64,000 bases of DNA from Volvariella volvacea V23 (lineage: Eukaryota > Basidiomycota > Agaricomycetes > Agaricales > Pluteaceae). The translations under genes were made by a program, and so were the position numbers. The stretch spans positions 62,001-126,000 of the forward strand of contig KB722758.1 of assembly GCA_000349905.1 (NCBI GenBank). Direction: 5' to 3'. The notes beneath the pieces were generated by a model. It searched no databases. It was not told the DNA's origin and saw only the letters and a list, made by a program, of their open reading frames with translations. This document shows positions 10,509 through 23,000 of the stretch, piece by piece; the stretch's first letter is position 1; each line of letters begins with the position of its first letter.

Positions 10509-12891
10509 ATGGTATTCGGAATCCGCACAGACTTGGATCCTGTTGACCCACCCAAGACGTACGACGATGTCGTAGCCGATCTGCTCACGCAGCTCTGTCA
10601 AGGCGCTAATGCGTCCCTTGGGTCCAACGTTCGTCACCACAATATCTCCTTTTGTCTACTTGTATTGATGTTACCTTTATTCAGGCCATCATACTTGACG
10701 ATCCACCCACAATCGATAATTTGAAGGACATATTCACTTTATTAGCTGCGCAACGCTTCAAGCAGAACTTTGGTTACGACTATGCTGGACGCGATAGCAA
10801 GCCTCCTAACAGCGTTTTTACTGCCTTGTCTGCGTCCGCGGTATTTTTCGACGTTCAGGATGGCGAAAGCGCTTCGAGCTATGTTCCAGGTCTTGTTAGC
10901 AAGGACATCATGGGGTTTGTACTCAATTTGTTCATTGCATCTATGCTCCACTAACAATAAACTAGTTCTCTTTCCGTCCCTAGCTGGTGCAAAGGTGGGT
11001 TCTTCCATCCCATAAGTGTCTCATCTAATATTTCTGCTGGTTAGACGCAGTACAGAAGGCTCTTACAACTGAATGCAGCACCATTCTGGAGTCATCCGGT
11101 CTCATCAACAATTGGACAAGCGATAAATTCACTGGGACGTATCCAGCTGTTGGCAAATACGATAACGCTTTCCATGCCGATGCCATGTTCGTCTACATCC
11201 ATGGGTCTTTGACTGAGGATACTATTAGTGTTACTCGAACTGCGTTGTTATATATTGGAGTAAGTTTTCTTTCACTAATTCCAACATTTCTCAAGCTCAA
11301 ATGTGTTTCATGAAGGTTTATTACGAGGTCGAAGCTGTGGCGAAGAAAGAGAAGGAGGCCTTGTGGAACACCGTGTGCAATTCTGCAAATACCCTCATCC
11401 CCGAGGTGCGTGCATTCATAATAGAATCGATAAATGACTAACTATAGATCAGCCGCTCGCGCTATCGACACCTCCTATATTGGGCGAGCTTACAACGATC
11501 TTGGAGCAGTATCGGGACAAGACGTTCGCTAAGGACTTCTCCTTCAGCTATGGCGGTCTGAACTCCACCCCTGCGGGTTCTGTGGGTGATACTGGTCGCG
11601 TTAGTTACCTCTTCGTATTCCAAGACGACGACACTTCGTCTCTTCAAGACAACCTTGACAACCGGGTTATAGCGTATGTATACTATTCATTAATGCATCT
11701 GCCTTTCTGATGTCGAATCTCATACCAGGAAACTCAACCTACCAACGTGGCTTCAAGGTATGAATATAAAGTAGTGCTTTTCAGTTACACTCATTAACGA
11801 AACGTTCAGACACAGCCCGAGCCGATATTCTACAAGAACTCAAGTACTGTCTTTCGGCACCTTCCGATCCCAACAACTGGACACCTGTCAAGATTGACAT
11901 GAGCTATTTTCCCGCTAGCCCAACGGATCAGACCATTTTGGACAAGGCCGAGATTTTGTATCGCAATGCAGTATCTGCCAATGTCCATGGGGTTTCGTCC
12001 CGTTATATCTACTATTCAGCAGTAAGTCTCGCGCTTTATTTCCTTTACTGAAGTTGATTAATGTAAATAGGTTTTCTACAAAGTGCCCTCAGTCCATGAT
12101 GTCGTCTATGGGGATCTTATCAAGACGTTGTGTAATTCCGGGCAGAGCATGCTCAGCGAGGTAATGAAAACCCAATTGTTTTTCTATTGTTCTAAAACGA
12201 CTTTTTTGCAGCCTTTGACGGTATCCAATCCACCCACGAAGGAAGACTTGGATAAGATCGCTATCGCAATATCGAACGCTCAGTTCAGGAAGACTTTCGG
12301 ACTCGAATACAAGGGTACCAGTACACAACCTGAAGACAAATCCTCAGCATCTTCTGCGGTCTATGCGTGCCAAGCGTGCATTTACCCTGAGCTCGATGAC
12401 ACGACTGCGGTCGCGAATTTTGTTGACCAGCAAATTTTACCGTGAGTTACAACCCAAACTTGACTGAAAATCACACCCATACGTCGTTCAGGGGGCTTGC
12501 ACTTCCGTTTGCGTCCCAAGGTAGGGTATTTCTATTGCTAAAACCCGCTCTAACTGACACGGTTCATTAGAAACTTCGCTTCTTGATAGCATCCGCAGAG
12601 ACCTCATCAAACAGGTTCAGGAAGCACTTCAAGCCAGTTCCGGCACTAGTTTCCGTAATTTATCCCAAGATAAATCGTATTCGTACTCGGACGACTCCCA
12701 TGCCCCTCTTGAGACAAAGGGGTTATTCCTGTTCGTGAATGCGACGGCCACCGAGGCTTCTCAGAACAATTACACGGCCCGCGTAAGCTTCGTGTATTAC
12801 ACAGGGGTATGGCCTTGTTACTTCCGTCGCGCTTACGTACTTAACTATCACATCGCAGATTTGTTATGACCAGGAGGCGGATGAATGGTAA
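10509..12891 (+). CDS. Triple-module protein, plus copy (unrecognised tandem-repeat family)
   Basis: Exons assigned in phase are 10509-10628, 10685-10914, 10966-10994, 11045-11259, 11316-11405, 11453-11673, 11729-11757, 11810-12021, 12071-12160, 12212-12441, 12492-12520, 12571-12806 and 12859-12891. They total 1764 nt, or 587 aa. The layout is the same as the minus paralogue: a leader of about 40 residues, then three modules separated by two 30-residue linkers each encoded by a 90-nt exon, and the ending ICYDQEADEW-stop. The three short exons are all exactly 29 nt and encode the pattern L-x-(L/V)-P-x-W or a relative (SLSVPSWCK, KLNLPTWLQ, GLALPFASQ). No signal peptide or membrane segment is seen. 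Function unknown. A structure prediction of one module would be the quickest route to a fold. Confidence 0.82.
10685..11259 (+). repeat. Protein module 1 of the plus triple-module gene
   Basis: Exons of 230, 29 and 215 nt. The module begins TLLAAQRFKQNFGYDYAGRD and ends with FVYIHGSLTEDTISVTRTAL then LYIG. Confidence 0.78.
11453..12021 (+). repeat. Protein module 2 of the plus triple-module gene
   Basis: Exons of 221, 29 and 212 nt. The module begins ILEQYRDKTFAKDFSFSYGG and ends SRYIYYSA. It keeps the NNW pattern in the third exon but has lost the N-G-x-T-E motif. Confidence 0.78.
12212..12806 (+). repeat. Protein module 3 of the plus triple-module gene
   Basis: Exons of 230, 29 and 236 nt. 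The module begins AISNAQFRKTFGLEYKGTST and ends FVNATATEASQNNYTARVSF then VYYTG. Confidence 0.78.
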
Positions 12892-14022
12892 GGAGCAGAG
12901 TCGATACGAGGACATATATGATGGCTATGAACCCTTTTTTTGTTTAATGTTACGAGAGTGATGCTTGTACTCGTTTTCAGAATATATGTGTTTCTGTATA
13001 ACAGCAGTGATAAATTTTGGCTTTTCTGATTTTGTTACTGCTGCTCAAGTAACGGTAGACCCGCTGTGCTAAAAGCAGCCCTGGTGTGACATTACTACGA
13101 CAGACAAGTGGCTGGTGCTAACGGTCACTATGATTAAACCTAGGCTGCGAAACTTGCGTTGAGTCCTGCGTTCTTGAGGTGACCAAACATAATAACATAC
13201 CCCAACAATAAAACGAATATACTGAGGGTTCCAATGCACAACAAGTCATTTGATCACAAGAGGCTTCGTTGTCGTGCCTGGGCCGCTTTTTCCCCCGATA
13301 TGCCTAGTGTTTCTCCATCTGCAAGATTGTATTATGAACTGCCTACATTCAATCAAAAGTTCGCAAATTGATCGTTTCAATTCAGCATTCCATATTTACG
13401 TTCCGACGTGTTCGTATCTAATTACATTTTTCGGGGTACTAAGACCGCCTTGGTGGAACTGGCTTTTGTGCAGCATTTCGCTATGTATCCGCTGTTACAC
13501 AACATATGTTTGACGCAGGGGGTTAATTATCTAACGGGCGGGGTTCTTGCCAATACGGATCAAACATTGACGGCATTCGCCGAATGTGGTTGTGCACGGA
13601 AGTCAGGGGCACCAGCTCCATCATCGGCACGTCCATATCAGCGGAAGCAGGCAGTGAGCAGTCTAACGCTTACATCATGATTGAACAGGAGACACAGCTC
13701 CTTGACAGTCGTGAGTGCGACATGTTGCGTCTGGGGAATTCACGCCATGACTTCAGGGCATTGTGGGCAGAAACCCCCGATTATTCTTTATGATACCATT
13801 CTGAACTCGTCCACCAGTGTCTAGGCGCGTACATGAAGCGGTGGTATTTTTATTGTTGAGTTTCACGGAGTTGTCTAACCACTTGAATGATGATGTATTT
13901 CCGTCTCGTTCGCCGATTCAAGCAATGAGCTTCTCAGATATAAAGCTCTATAATGTCCCTCACTTTCGATACATACCCTAAGTTCTGATCATCTCACCCT
14001 ACAACAGAAACTGTTGAAACTC
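12892..14022. other. Intergenic region upstream of the giant fusion gene
   Basis: About 1.1 kb. Open frames at 13250-13793 overlap one another without splice logic or paralogues and look fortuitous. The last 100 bp contain a TATAAA-like box near 13938, about 85 bp before the start at 14023. Confidence 0.45.
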
Positions 14023-17000
14023 ATGTCGAGCAAGAAGCACGCTGTTCTGCACGTAGTGAGTCCTGATCGCTTGAATCAATGTGTTGTCGCCTTGTTGATC
14101 GTACCATCCCCCCCAGGTTCAAGCCAGCTATGGAGATGCATTGATCCTCGAGTATGATGATGGAACCGGCAACGCTGCAGTTCGCTTTTGTGCCTAATCT
14201 ATCCGGGAGTATTTTTGACGATAGCTATCAGAATCCTCAATTTATGGTCATTGATGGTGGACCGACTGCAACAACGCGCTATTATCAACTCCCACCGGTT
14301 AATAGACCAAAGAGCAATCTTTTTACTGCATTGAACTACCTTTCTGGGGAGGACTCAGCATCGCAACCTCCGTATGGTAAGCTGAAGAAGATAAATACAG
14401 TCGTCCTTACCCACGACGATGAGGATCACAAGCAAGGTGCTACTTCTTCCGGCACTTGTATATGATAAACGATATTAATCACCTTTGATCAGGCATCCAG
14501 GACGTTTTTGCGGCATTGTACGTTTATCCTTTGGGTCTCATGCCAGTTTTAATACTGACAATTACCCAGATTAAACCCTGACGAAGATCGTGACAAGTTT
14601 AACGCATGGTTGCTAGGTGACCGCTTGGTTAAGAATAAGACTCCAGCTATCGACCACATTTGGTACAACAGGTGAGGCAATCCCCTCAACTCACAATGCA
14701 TTATTGGTGACACCTAAGGGAATTAACAGCCTTCGCAATATCGCCACAGCTACGGTATGTACCTGTCTTTCCGTATACTTGTCAGACGTCACTCTAATGG
14801 ATTTTCAGGGTCAATCGCCGGAAGACAATTGGTTTGATCAGCAGCTCAAGGCATACAGTGCGAATGTACCCATCCCCGGTGCATTCAACGACGATATAGC
14901 AAAGGATTCTACATTGAACAATGTTGCGCTAGCAATGGAAGGTGTCGAGGCCGCTAGTGGTGGCGGTGAGATTAAGCGAGGGCAATTCACCATTTCATTT
15001 ATTGGTCCCAGCGAGGACACTATCACGAAGCCTAAACTCCTCAAGGCTCTGGGGGCTACTAATTCGGTGAAAATGCCCAAATATGATTTCGAGGAAGAGT
15101 GAGTCAATCCTATTTACTGCTGAATCCTCATCAAACACTTCAACGCAGGGTCGATCAGAAAGTTGGCGAGTTAAGCAAATCAGCACTCAAAGACATGCAG
15201 ACTCTCGCAAAGACTGGTGGCCTCAACGCTAAACTTGATAACTCTATAAAGAACCGCGCTTCGATCGCATTTTGCGCTGCAGATGGCAATAATAAGATTC
15301 TTCTCCTTGGTGACGGAAATGCCACAATGTTTCGCCAAGTTTATGAAGACAACGGGAAGGTGCCCCTTGATTACACTATTATGAAGGTACTTTAGCTATT
15401 TAATGCCCTAACTGACCGCCCAACTGGAGTAATCCAATAGATAATGCACCACGGAAGCAAGCACAATAATTACTGGAGTGAAACGGGCGCAGATGCTCTC
15501 CTCAACATTTTCAAAGATATACCGACACTTAGCAAGTTTCAGAAATGTGTGACTTACTTCTTCTCAAAGTAAATCATTTTTATCAATTAAATCCACCTAT
15601 CTGACGCACATTCTAGGATTCGCGCAGAGAAATATGTTGTATGACTGCTAATTTTCTCTTTTGTACTCACTAAATACTCTACCCAGATATCTGCTTCGCC
15701 CCTCGAAAAGCACCCCAACCCCCACGTCACAACTGTGCTCGGGATTATGCTAGCTGCTCAAGAAAACAACAAGCCTGTTAGCATCTACTTCACCAATCCC
15801 ANNNNNNNNNNNNNNNNNNNNNNNNNNNNNNNNNNNNNNNNNNNNNNNNNNNNNNNNNNNNNNNNNNNNNNNNNNNNNNNNNNNNNNNNNNNNNNNNNNN
15901 NTGTTCAGGGCAGTTGTGAAAGCCATCTGGGACTTTAAGAATGCGAACAACAAGATCGACTTTTCAAAGACTACATACTGGCTTTTGGCGGAGGATTCGG
16001 ACTTTGGGACGGTAGATCTTTACAACAATGGGAGGGATGAGTGCTGGGTGATGTACGATGCATCCGGAAAGGATGTCTGGAATTCGTACGATACCCTCGT
16101 CAAATCTGAGAATCCCACAATCGCCGCCATCACGTTCAATAAACCTGTACAACCCCCAAAGAAGAAGCCGAAAACCACCAAACTAACTAGCTTTGCTGCT
16201 GTGTCGAATCTCGCTGCTGCCATACCTTCGTCTATCGTACTTCCACATCCATCTGTGTCTGTGGCCGCACCCCTCGTTGTTCCCAAGGTAGCTCCTAGTC
16301 AACGAACTTCTCAACATGGCTTGTTAGGCACTTCATCCTCGGTAACACATGATGCCATTGCTGCATCAGAGGTGCGCACAGTTCTGCCTCCGATCTCTTA
16401 ATTCTGTCATTGAAAACTCTATTAGCCGTTTCCAACTACGCAAATATCTGATTTCACGAGCATGCTGCAGTATCTAGTAAGCAAGAACTGCATACTATCG
16501 ACCCAAGCATCGCAGATCCAGCACGAAGCCACGAGCGGACAAGGCTACACGCTGTCTGCCATATGTGCTCTATTCTTTGGAATAGACCAAGCTAGCGAAT
16601 TTTTAGCCTCGATGCCTTGTAATCTTGCAAGCTCGACAGACTTCCTCTCTTTCCCCGATGCACCCTCCCGTTGGATTGTCACAAACTTCACGGCCAAGGT
16701 CGTAGATACCACCGCGTACGTGATATCTCAGTTTTTAGTCATGTAATCAGCTTAATCTATTGATTAGGGTGGACAATCCTGTGGCATTCGCTGGTTGGAA
16801 AGGCATCTATTCCATCACATTCGATGTGGCTTCTCCACAAGGCACCCCAATCCTTTGGACATTCCCATTCGCCGAAGCCTCACCTGATCAGAACAAAGTC
16901 CAGTACCGGTTCCAGCACGACGGTGCAATGAATATAACGGTCGTGTGGCCTGCATACGTCCAGCGAATTACTTCGGGTTGCTTCCAAGGTACTTTGGCAC

Positions 17001-20000
17001 TACCTACGAAGACGTACAATGTAAGGGCTTTGGTTCCTATTCCTTCTGTCAACTAATGATCCCAGGTTGTTGGTCGACTATATATGCTCACTGGGCAAGC
17101 GACGCAATACGAGTTCCTGTTTGCAGACAGCTCGTACTCTACAACCAACTACACAATTTCTATCAATGACATGTTAACATTGTTCAACACGCAACTCACG
17201 TTCTCTGACGCTGTTAACTCGCTTGCAATCAGCGGTGAGTGGTTTGCCTTCTCTGCTAGGTTCAGTGCTCATTCATCAAATTAGGCTTGGAGAGCGTGCT
17301 GGGGAAGTTGTCAGATACGATTCCACTGAACAACGGTGGATTTACTCTCAAGAAGATCCTATCAAAAGTAGTTTTGAAACAGATTTTCGCTGACCTCGAC
17401 TTCGACAGTATTCCTGCATGGAAGCCTTTTGGATCCACTAGCTTCTCCTTTGGGGTGTCTCAGCTGCACATCGTACTCAACGATGTCTATTCCTCACGGA
17501 GCCGGAACGTTAGTATAATCATACTTATTGAAGTACCCGAACTCATATTTCTGCAGCTCATACTGCAACTCGATGGGGATATGGCCTACCATAATTTAAG
17601 CAATTCCAGTGCAGTCATCCCCTTCGAGCTTACAGCCCAATTCACCCTCCAACAATTCATGTTCTTCGAGGTCGCCATATTACCTGGAATCGATGACGAA
17701 CTAACAATCAGCGAGCTTCTCACCGTCGTTGGTCTTCCTTCGTCGTTCGATCTTTCACAGACGTTCTCTGGTGTCTCCAACCTGTCTAATTCCCTTAGTA
17801 TCTCACACGTAGCGCTGGGATGGATGGGTAATGTCCTACCAAAATACGCTACGATCACCGTATCAATTGACGACTGGACTTTGATACCAAACGTACTTTC
17901 GATCGAGAAAATCTCGGTTGAGGTTCAGGCATCGAATTTGTCTTCCCTGGGTCCTGCACAACTTGCGCTTGCTGGTTGGGGTACTCTAATGATCTCAGAT
18001 ATTGAGGTCGACGTCTACCTAAACGTCATTCACGACCCATCCAGCCCTACTCCTGACATTGCCAACTTCAGAATATCGACTCAAGAGCAGGATATCCCTC
18101 TTGGTGTCGTACTGGCACACTTCTTTGAACAGAACTTTAATCTCTTCGCTCAAAGCTTCGATTCCCTCCTCACCGAAACGGGCATAGAAAACTTTGCTAT
18201 CCAGGCGGTTCACGATGCGAACGGGTGGTCAATTACTGAGCTTCAGATTGCTGTGCGTGTTGATGGACGGATTGACGTTTTCGGTATGTGGATGTTCCAT
18301 TCTGTGCCTTCTTTACCGACTTCGGACCCAGAAAATATAGAGTTGGAATATCCCACACTGACGGTCGTTCTACAGTACCCCTTTGATACGGTGCGACAAA
18401 TTCATCCCACACTTTCTGTGATCTGATGACTTTTTAGACAAGAAGGACTATATATACTGCATTGGATACAACTGTGTTTATAGGGGATATAGCTAGCAGC
18501 GCCACGATTTTAGTATCCTCGCAGGCTCAGACTGAAATTGCGCTGACATTTACTTCTGAAGAGCGACCAGTTACTCTCCAAGCAGTATTGGCATACTTCA
18601 TTCCAGGTAAAAATTTATTCTTGTCATTCATTCCTTCAGCTCTAATGCATTCTCAGACCTGGACAGTATCGCTATTCCACCTAGCTTAACATTCTTCCTA
18701 GGTCTCGGAATCCAAAGTGCAACCCTTGTACTGGACCTCGTGAATGGAAAGTTCTCCGTCAGCGAGGTGTCCGTAGGCATCATCTCGACATCGTCTCTCA
18801 AACTATGGGACGAACTCACTCTAAACCGTATTTCACTGCTCTTCTCATACTCAAAGACTAGTGGAAATAAGGTGCTGTTTGATACCATGCTCGAAATTGG
18901 TGACGGATCAAATTACCTTAACTTTTCGCTGCTCTACGATGGCCCGCCCACTTCTGTATCCCCTTCAGTGAGTCCGTCAGACCCTGGAACGGCAATCACT
19001 GTCCCTCCTGGCTCGTCATGGACTGCCACGGCAACTTACGACGGCACTATTTCTGTCGTTGACGCGTTGTCAAGAGTTTCAGGCATCGATATTCGGGAAA
19101 AATTTACCTCACTTAGTCTCTCGCAATTGTGCAACGTTATTGACATCAATATCTCCAACTTATCAGCTTCCCTCATCAAGAATCCTAATACGATGGCCTT
19201 CACATTTATCGCTAACACCGACTGGCTGTTCTTCTCCAACATACGATTCGCCTGCTCTAGAACAACGAAATGGTCGTATTCACTCGGGTTTGGGCTTCAA
19301 TCGAGCGATCAGCTCTCAACTACATTCCCTGTTCTCAAGCCCATCTTCGACGTCGTCTCCTTTAGTGATGTTACAATTGTCGTGTTTACCGACGTATTGG
19401 ACCCTGGTGCCCTTCCACCCAAACTGAATATTCCACAGCGGTTTACACATGACGGTATCAACGTTGCATTCGCCGGCCAACTCGCAATTAATGGAACTAA
19501 ACTTGGACTCTTTGGAAAGCTTCTAGACTACGCTAGTCTGGATATCTTAGGAGTTATCGGAGATGAATACCTCTCCCTCTCAGTTTCCCTCAAGTCTGTT
19601 ACCCTCTTCAATGGTGACATGTCGCTTGCAGGTGCATTTGTAATGATATGCTCCCAAGATACGAACATGATGCCTAAGATTGGAATTCAAGGTAGATTTT
19701 CGACATTTATTTTCTCGAACTCTCCTAATTTTTTGCAACAGGGACTGCTGTCTTCGACTTCGGAGAACACGTCTCAAAGAGCCCTGTGACAACCTCACTC
19801 CTTCTCTTCGTCGACACAAGTACGACAGCCCTTGGTTTTACTTTCAAGCTTGACAAATGGGAGTCTGTCTTTGGCTTTGATGGTCTGAGCTTCGAGAATG
19901 TCGTCTTTTCTGCCGAATTCCCTCCAGAAGAGTTCCCAGTGCCATCTGCGTTCACTGTTGCTGGAACAATCAAGCTGACCGTCAATGATGCATATTTTGG

Positions 20001-23000
20001 GGGAAGCGTCGATGTCCACTTTGAAGAAATGGCATTAACAAAGTCATATGCTATGGGAAGCATCGAGTAAGCTCGCTCATTTGAGGTCTTTGAGTACACA
20101 ATTAATATCTGCCCATAGGGGTCTCACTTTACAGAATATCATTAAAGCCTTCACGGGCATTGGGGATATTCCTGAGTATCTTGATGCTGGTTTCGGACCT
20201 CTCGACTTCAAACTCGTACCTCAAGATATCGTAAACTCGAAGGGAGAGCTGACAAAGAAGGAATTCAAGATGAAGGGCTCCATGGAGATTGAAGTCATCC
20301 ATTTCGCAGCTGATGTTGATATCGACATATCAGAGACCCAGATCGTTGCAGACGGACGCATCTCCCCTATTGTCGTTGTTCACGAGCAACTCTTTAGCAT
20401 CCTAGCATCCCCAGAAGAAACACCAACGCCTCCCCCAGGAAGCGGTGCATCAATCCATATCTCTCTTCTTGGAGATGAAGAGCCTGGTGTCAAGATTTCG
20501 GGACAGTTCACGTTCTTGAGTATGACGAGCGACATCTTCTTCAGCCTCACGGAGAAAGGCCTTGAATTCGACCTCGAACGTGAATGGGTAATTGGAGGAG
20601 CTGTTTCTGGACTTATCAACAAGGACGGACTATCACTTTCTGGAACCGCATCCCTTTCTCTTCAGCTCGAGCTACCTACTTTCACGATAGGATCCGTCGA
20701 GTTTGGAACAATCCCTATCGCCTCATTTGCGGCAACCCTCGGTCTCAGTGTTATCTGGAATAACGTCGTGTGGAGTCTTAGCGTCGGTGGATCATTTGAC
20801 GTTTTTGGATTATCCATGAGCAAGTCTGTCACCGTAGGAGGAGATATACAAGACCTAGAGGCAATAGGGAAGGCGGTCGGAGACGAAATCAAGAAGACGT
20901 TTACAACTGACTTCCTTAATACATTGAAGGCCATATCTAGCGATCTCAAAAAAGTGATTGACATTCTGGACAAAATCGGATTATCGACGAAGGACATACT
21001 CAAGTTTATAACTGAAAGTCTAGGAGCAGCTCTGGATGATGCCGTTAACGCTGTCAAAACCTTCTTCGGAATGGGATGGGATGCCATCGCATCAATCATG
21101 CAGGGTATCGGGAAAGCCGCTGAGGAAGTGGGTGATGTTTTCAAGAAGCTTGGATGCGAGGCATATGATATGGCCGTGTATGTCCTGTTCTTTCTGGTCC
21201 CTTTGATCTTCGCTCTTGTTGACCCACTGATAGCGCAATTGCAAGAGCATTTGGAAATGCAGTCCAACAGTTCTGTGGAAAGATTCTCCAGGATGCTGGA
21301 AAGGTGATCAAGGATGTAGCTACGTAAGTCACCAATGCATATAGCTTGACGTCTAGCTTACCTTCTTTTTAGATTCTTTATAGACATCTTCTCAGCTAAT
21401 GATCAAGGAGTCGTCGATGCACTCATTGAGCTGGCATACGACGTCTTCGACATCGTTGACGTTGTCTGTGACCTGTTCAAGATGCTTGCAACTGCAGTTT
21501 GGGAGTATGTTGGCCCTACTTATTGCAGCAAATTTATTAACCCCTTTCAAAGTTTAATTCATGGAAGTAGATCCAAGAAGTCTCAGGAGCAAGTTCAAAA
21601 GGACCTCTTGCTCATCTTACTCATCAACGCTAACAGCCTCGTTGCAAACGTAAATCATTGTTGATTTGAAACGACTCCTTATTCACTTTATTGCAGCCCA
21701 TTCCTATCAATGGATCTGCAGCAACACAGCTCCAAGATGTACTTAATGAATACGCCCTAACAAGCTTCAGTAAAGAGTGGCAATACGCATACGCAGGGAA
21801 GAATACCACACCCCCAGGAGCAATAATCCCGCCTGCGGTTACCACATTTGATGGTATGCTATCATTCACGGATGGACAGGTGAGCCACATCGATGACTTT
21901 GCAACTAATGTCACGAGGTACGGCTTTCCTCCTGAATTTTTTCTGCCTCGTAGCTGACTTGTTGGGTGTAGTGGTCTGGGTTTGCCGAGTTGGAGCACAT
22001 GTAAGTGATGGCAGCAATACCATAACTCCATCTCACCATCCGGTCTTAGCGGCTGCTGGATACGACATCAGGCGACAACTGGAAGGACTGAACGACCTGC
22101 CGAAGGGAAATACCTGGCAGGTCGTAAATTTCCTCAAGATGTATACTTCAGAAGATGGTCAAAGCTGCATAAAGGCCAACGCTGTGATTGTCTTTGCAAA
22201 TGGTGCATTGACAGAGGATGGCCATGACGTTACACAGACGGTGATGTACTATATGGGAGTGCGTATAATGCTAGCTCTTTCGTGATACTTCGGCTTATGA
22301 GACCCCACGAATAGGTCTACTTTAACATAGTTCCCCCCACCATAGCAGCCAAACAAGCCTTGCGCGCCGAGGCATTGCAAAAGGCAAGCTCGCTCATGAA
22401 TAATGTAAGTACTGGCGTCAGTCACAGACTCATTGTATACTTAGCATTCGTCTATCTCCTAAAGGGCAAACCGATCGCAAATGATGCTTCTCTTCAAGCA
22501 GTCCTGGAGACATATACGGCCAACCTGTTCCAATCGCAATTCCAGTTTTCCTATAACTCGACACCACCAGACTTACCTACTGGAGGAAGCTTCCTAAATT
22601 CCAAGGCCGATGCGTTAGACTACCTTGAGGATAAGAATGTGAATGACATTGGAACTTTTGTACAGACGAAGCTTATTAAGTGCGTGTATTCTGATCTAGA
22701 ACTCATTTCAGGAGCTGACGAAGGACTACCACAAACAGCAAGCTATCCCTTCCACAATGGGTTAATTGTGAGTCGATTATCTATCTTTTTAGTGCAGTCC
22801 TGGAATGCTAATTTTCAACAGCCATTGCACTCACAGACATGATGAATGATTTCAAGAGCGTGGTCTCTGTTGGAGCACCCGGATTCTGGACCAGTGAGAA
22901 TGTTGATCGGACTTACAACCCCTCAGACGGCGTGTCGAGACCTGTTAGGTGCAAAGGTGTTATCGTCTACTATACACAGACCAAGTCAACAGATGATGGG

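Noticed and set aside
13250..13793. Small open frames before the giant gene
   Set aside because: They overlap one another in different frames, have no paralogue and no splice signals linking them.
21178..21233. Transmembrane helix in the giant fusion protein
   Set aside because: The hydrophobic stretch is bounded by good splice signals, and its removal restores the frame that continues downstream.
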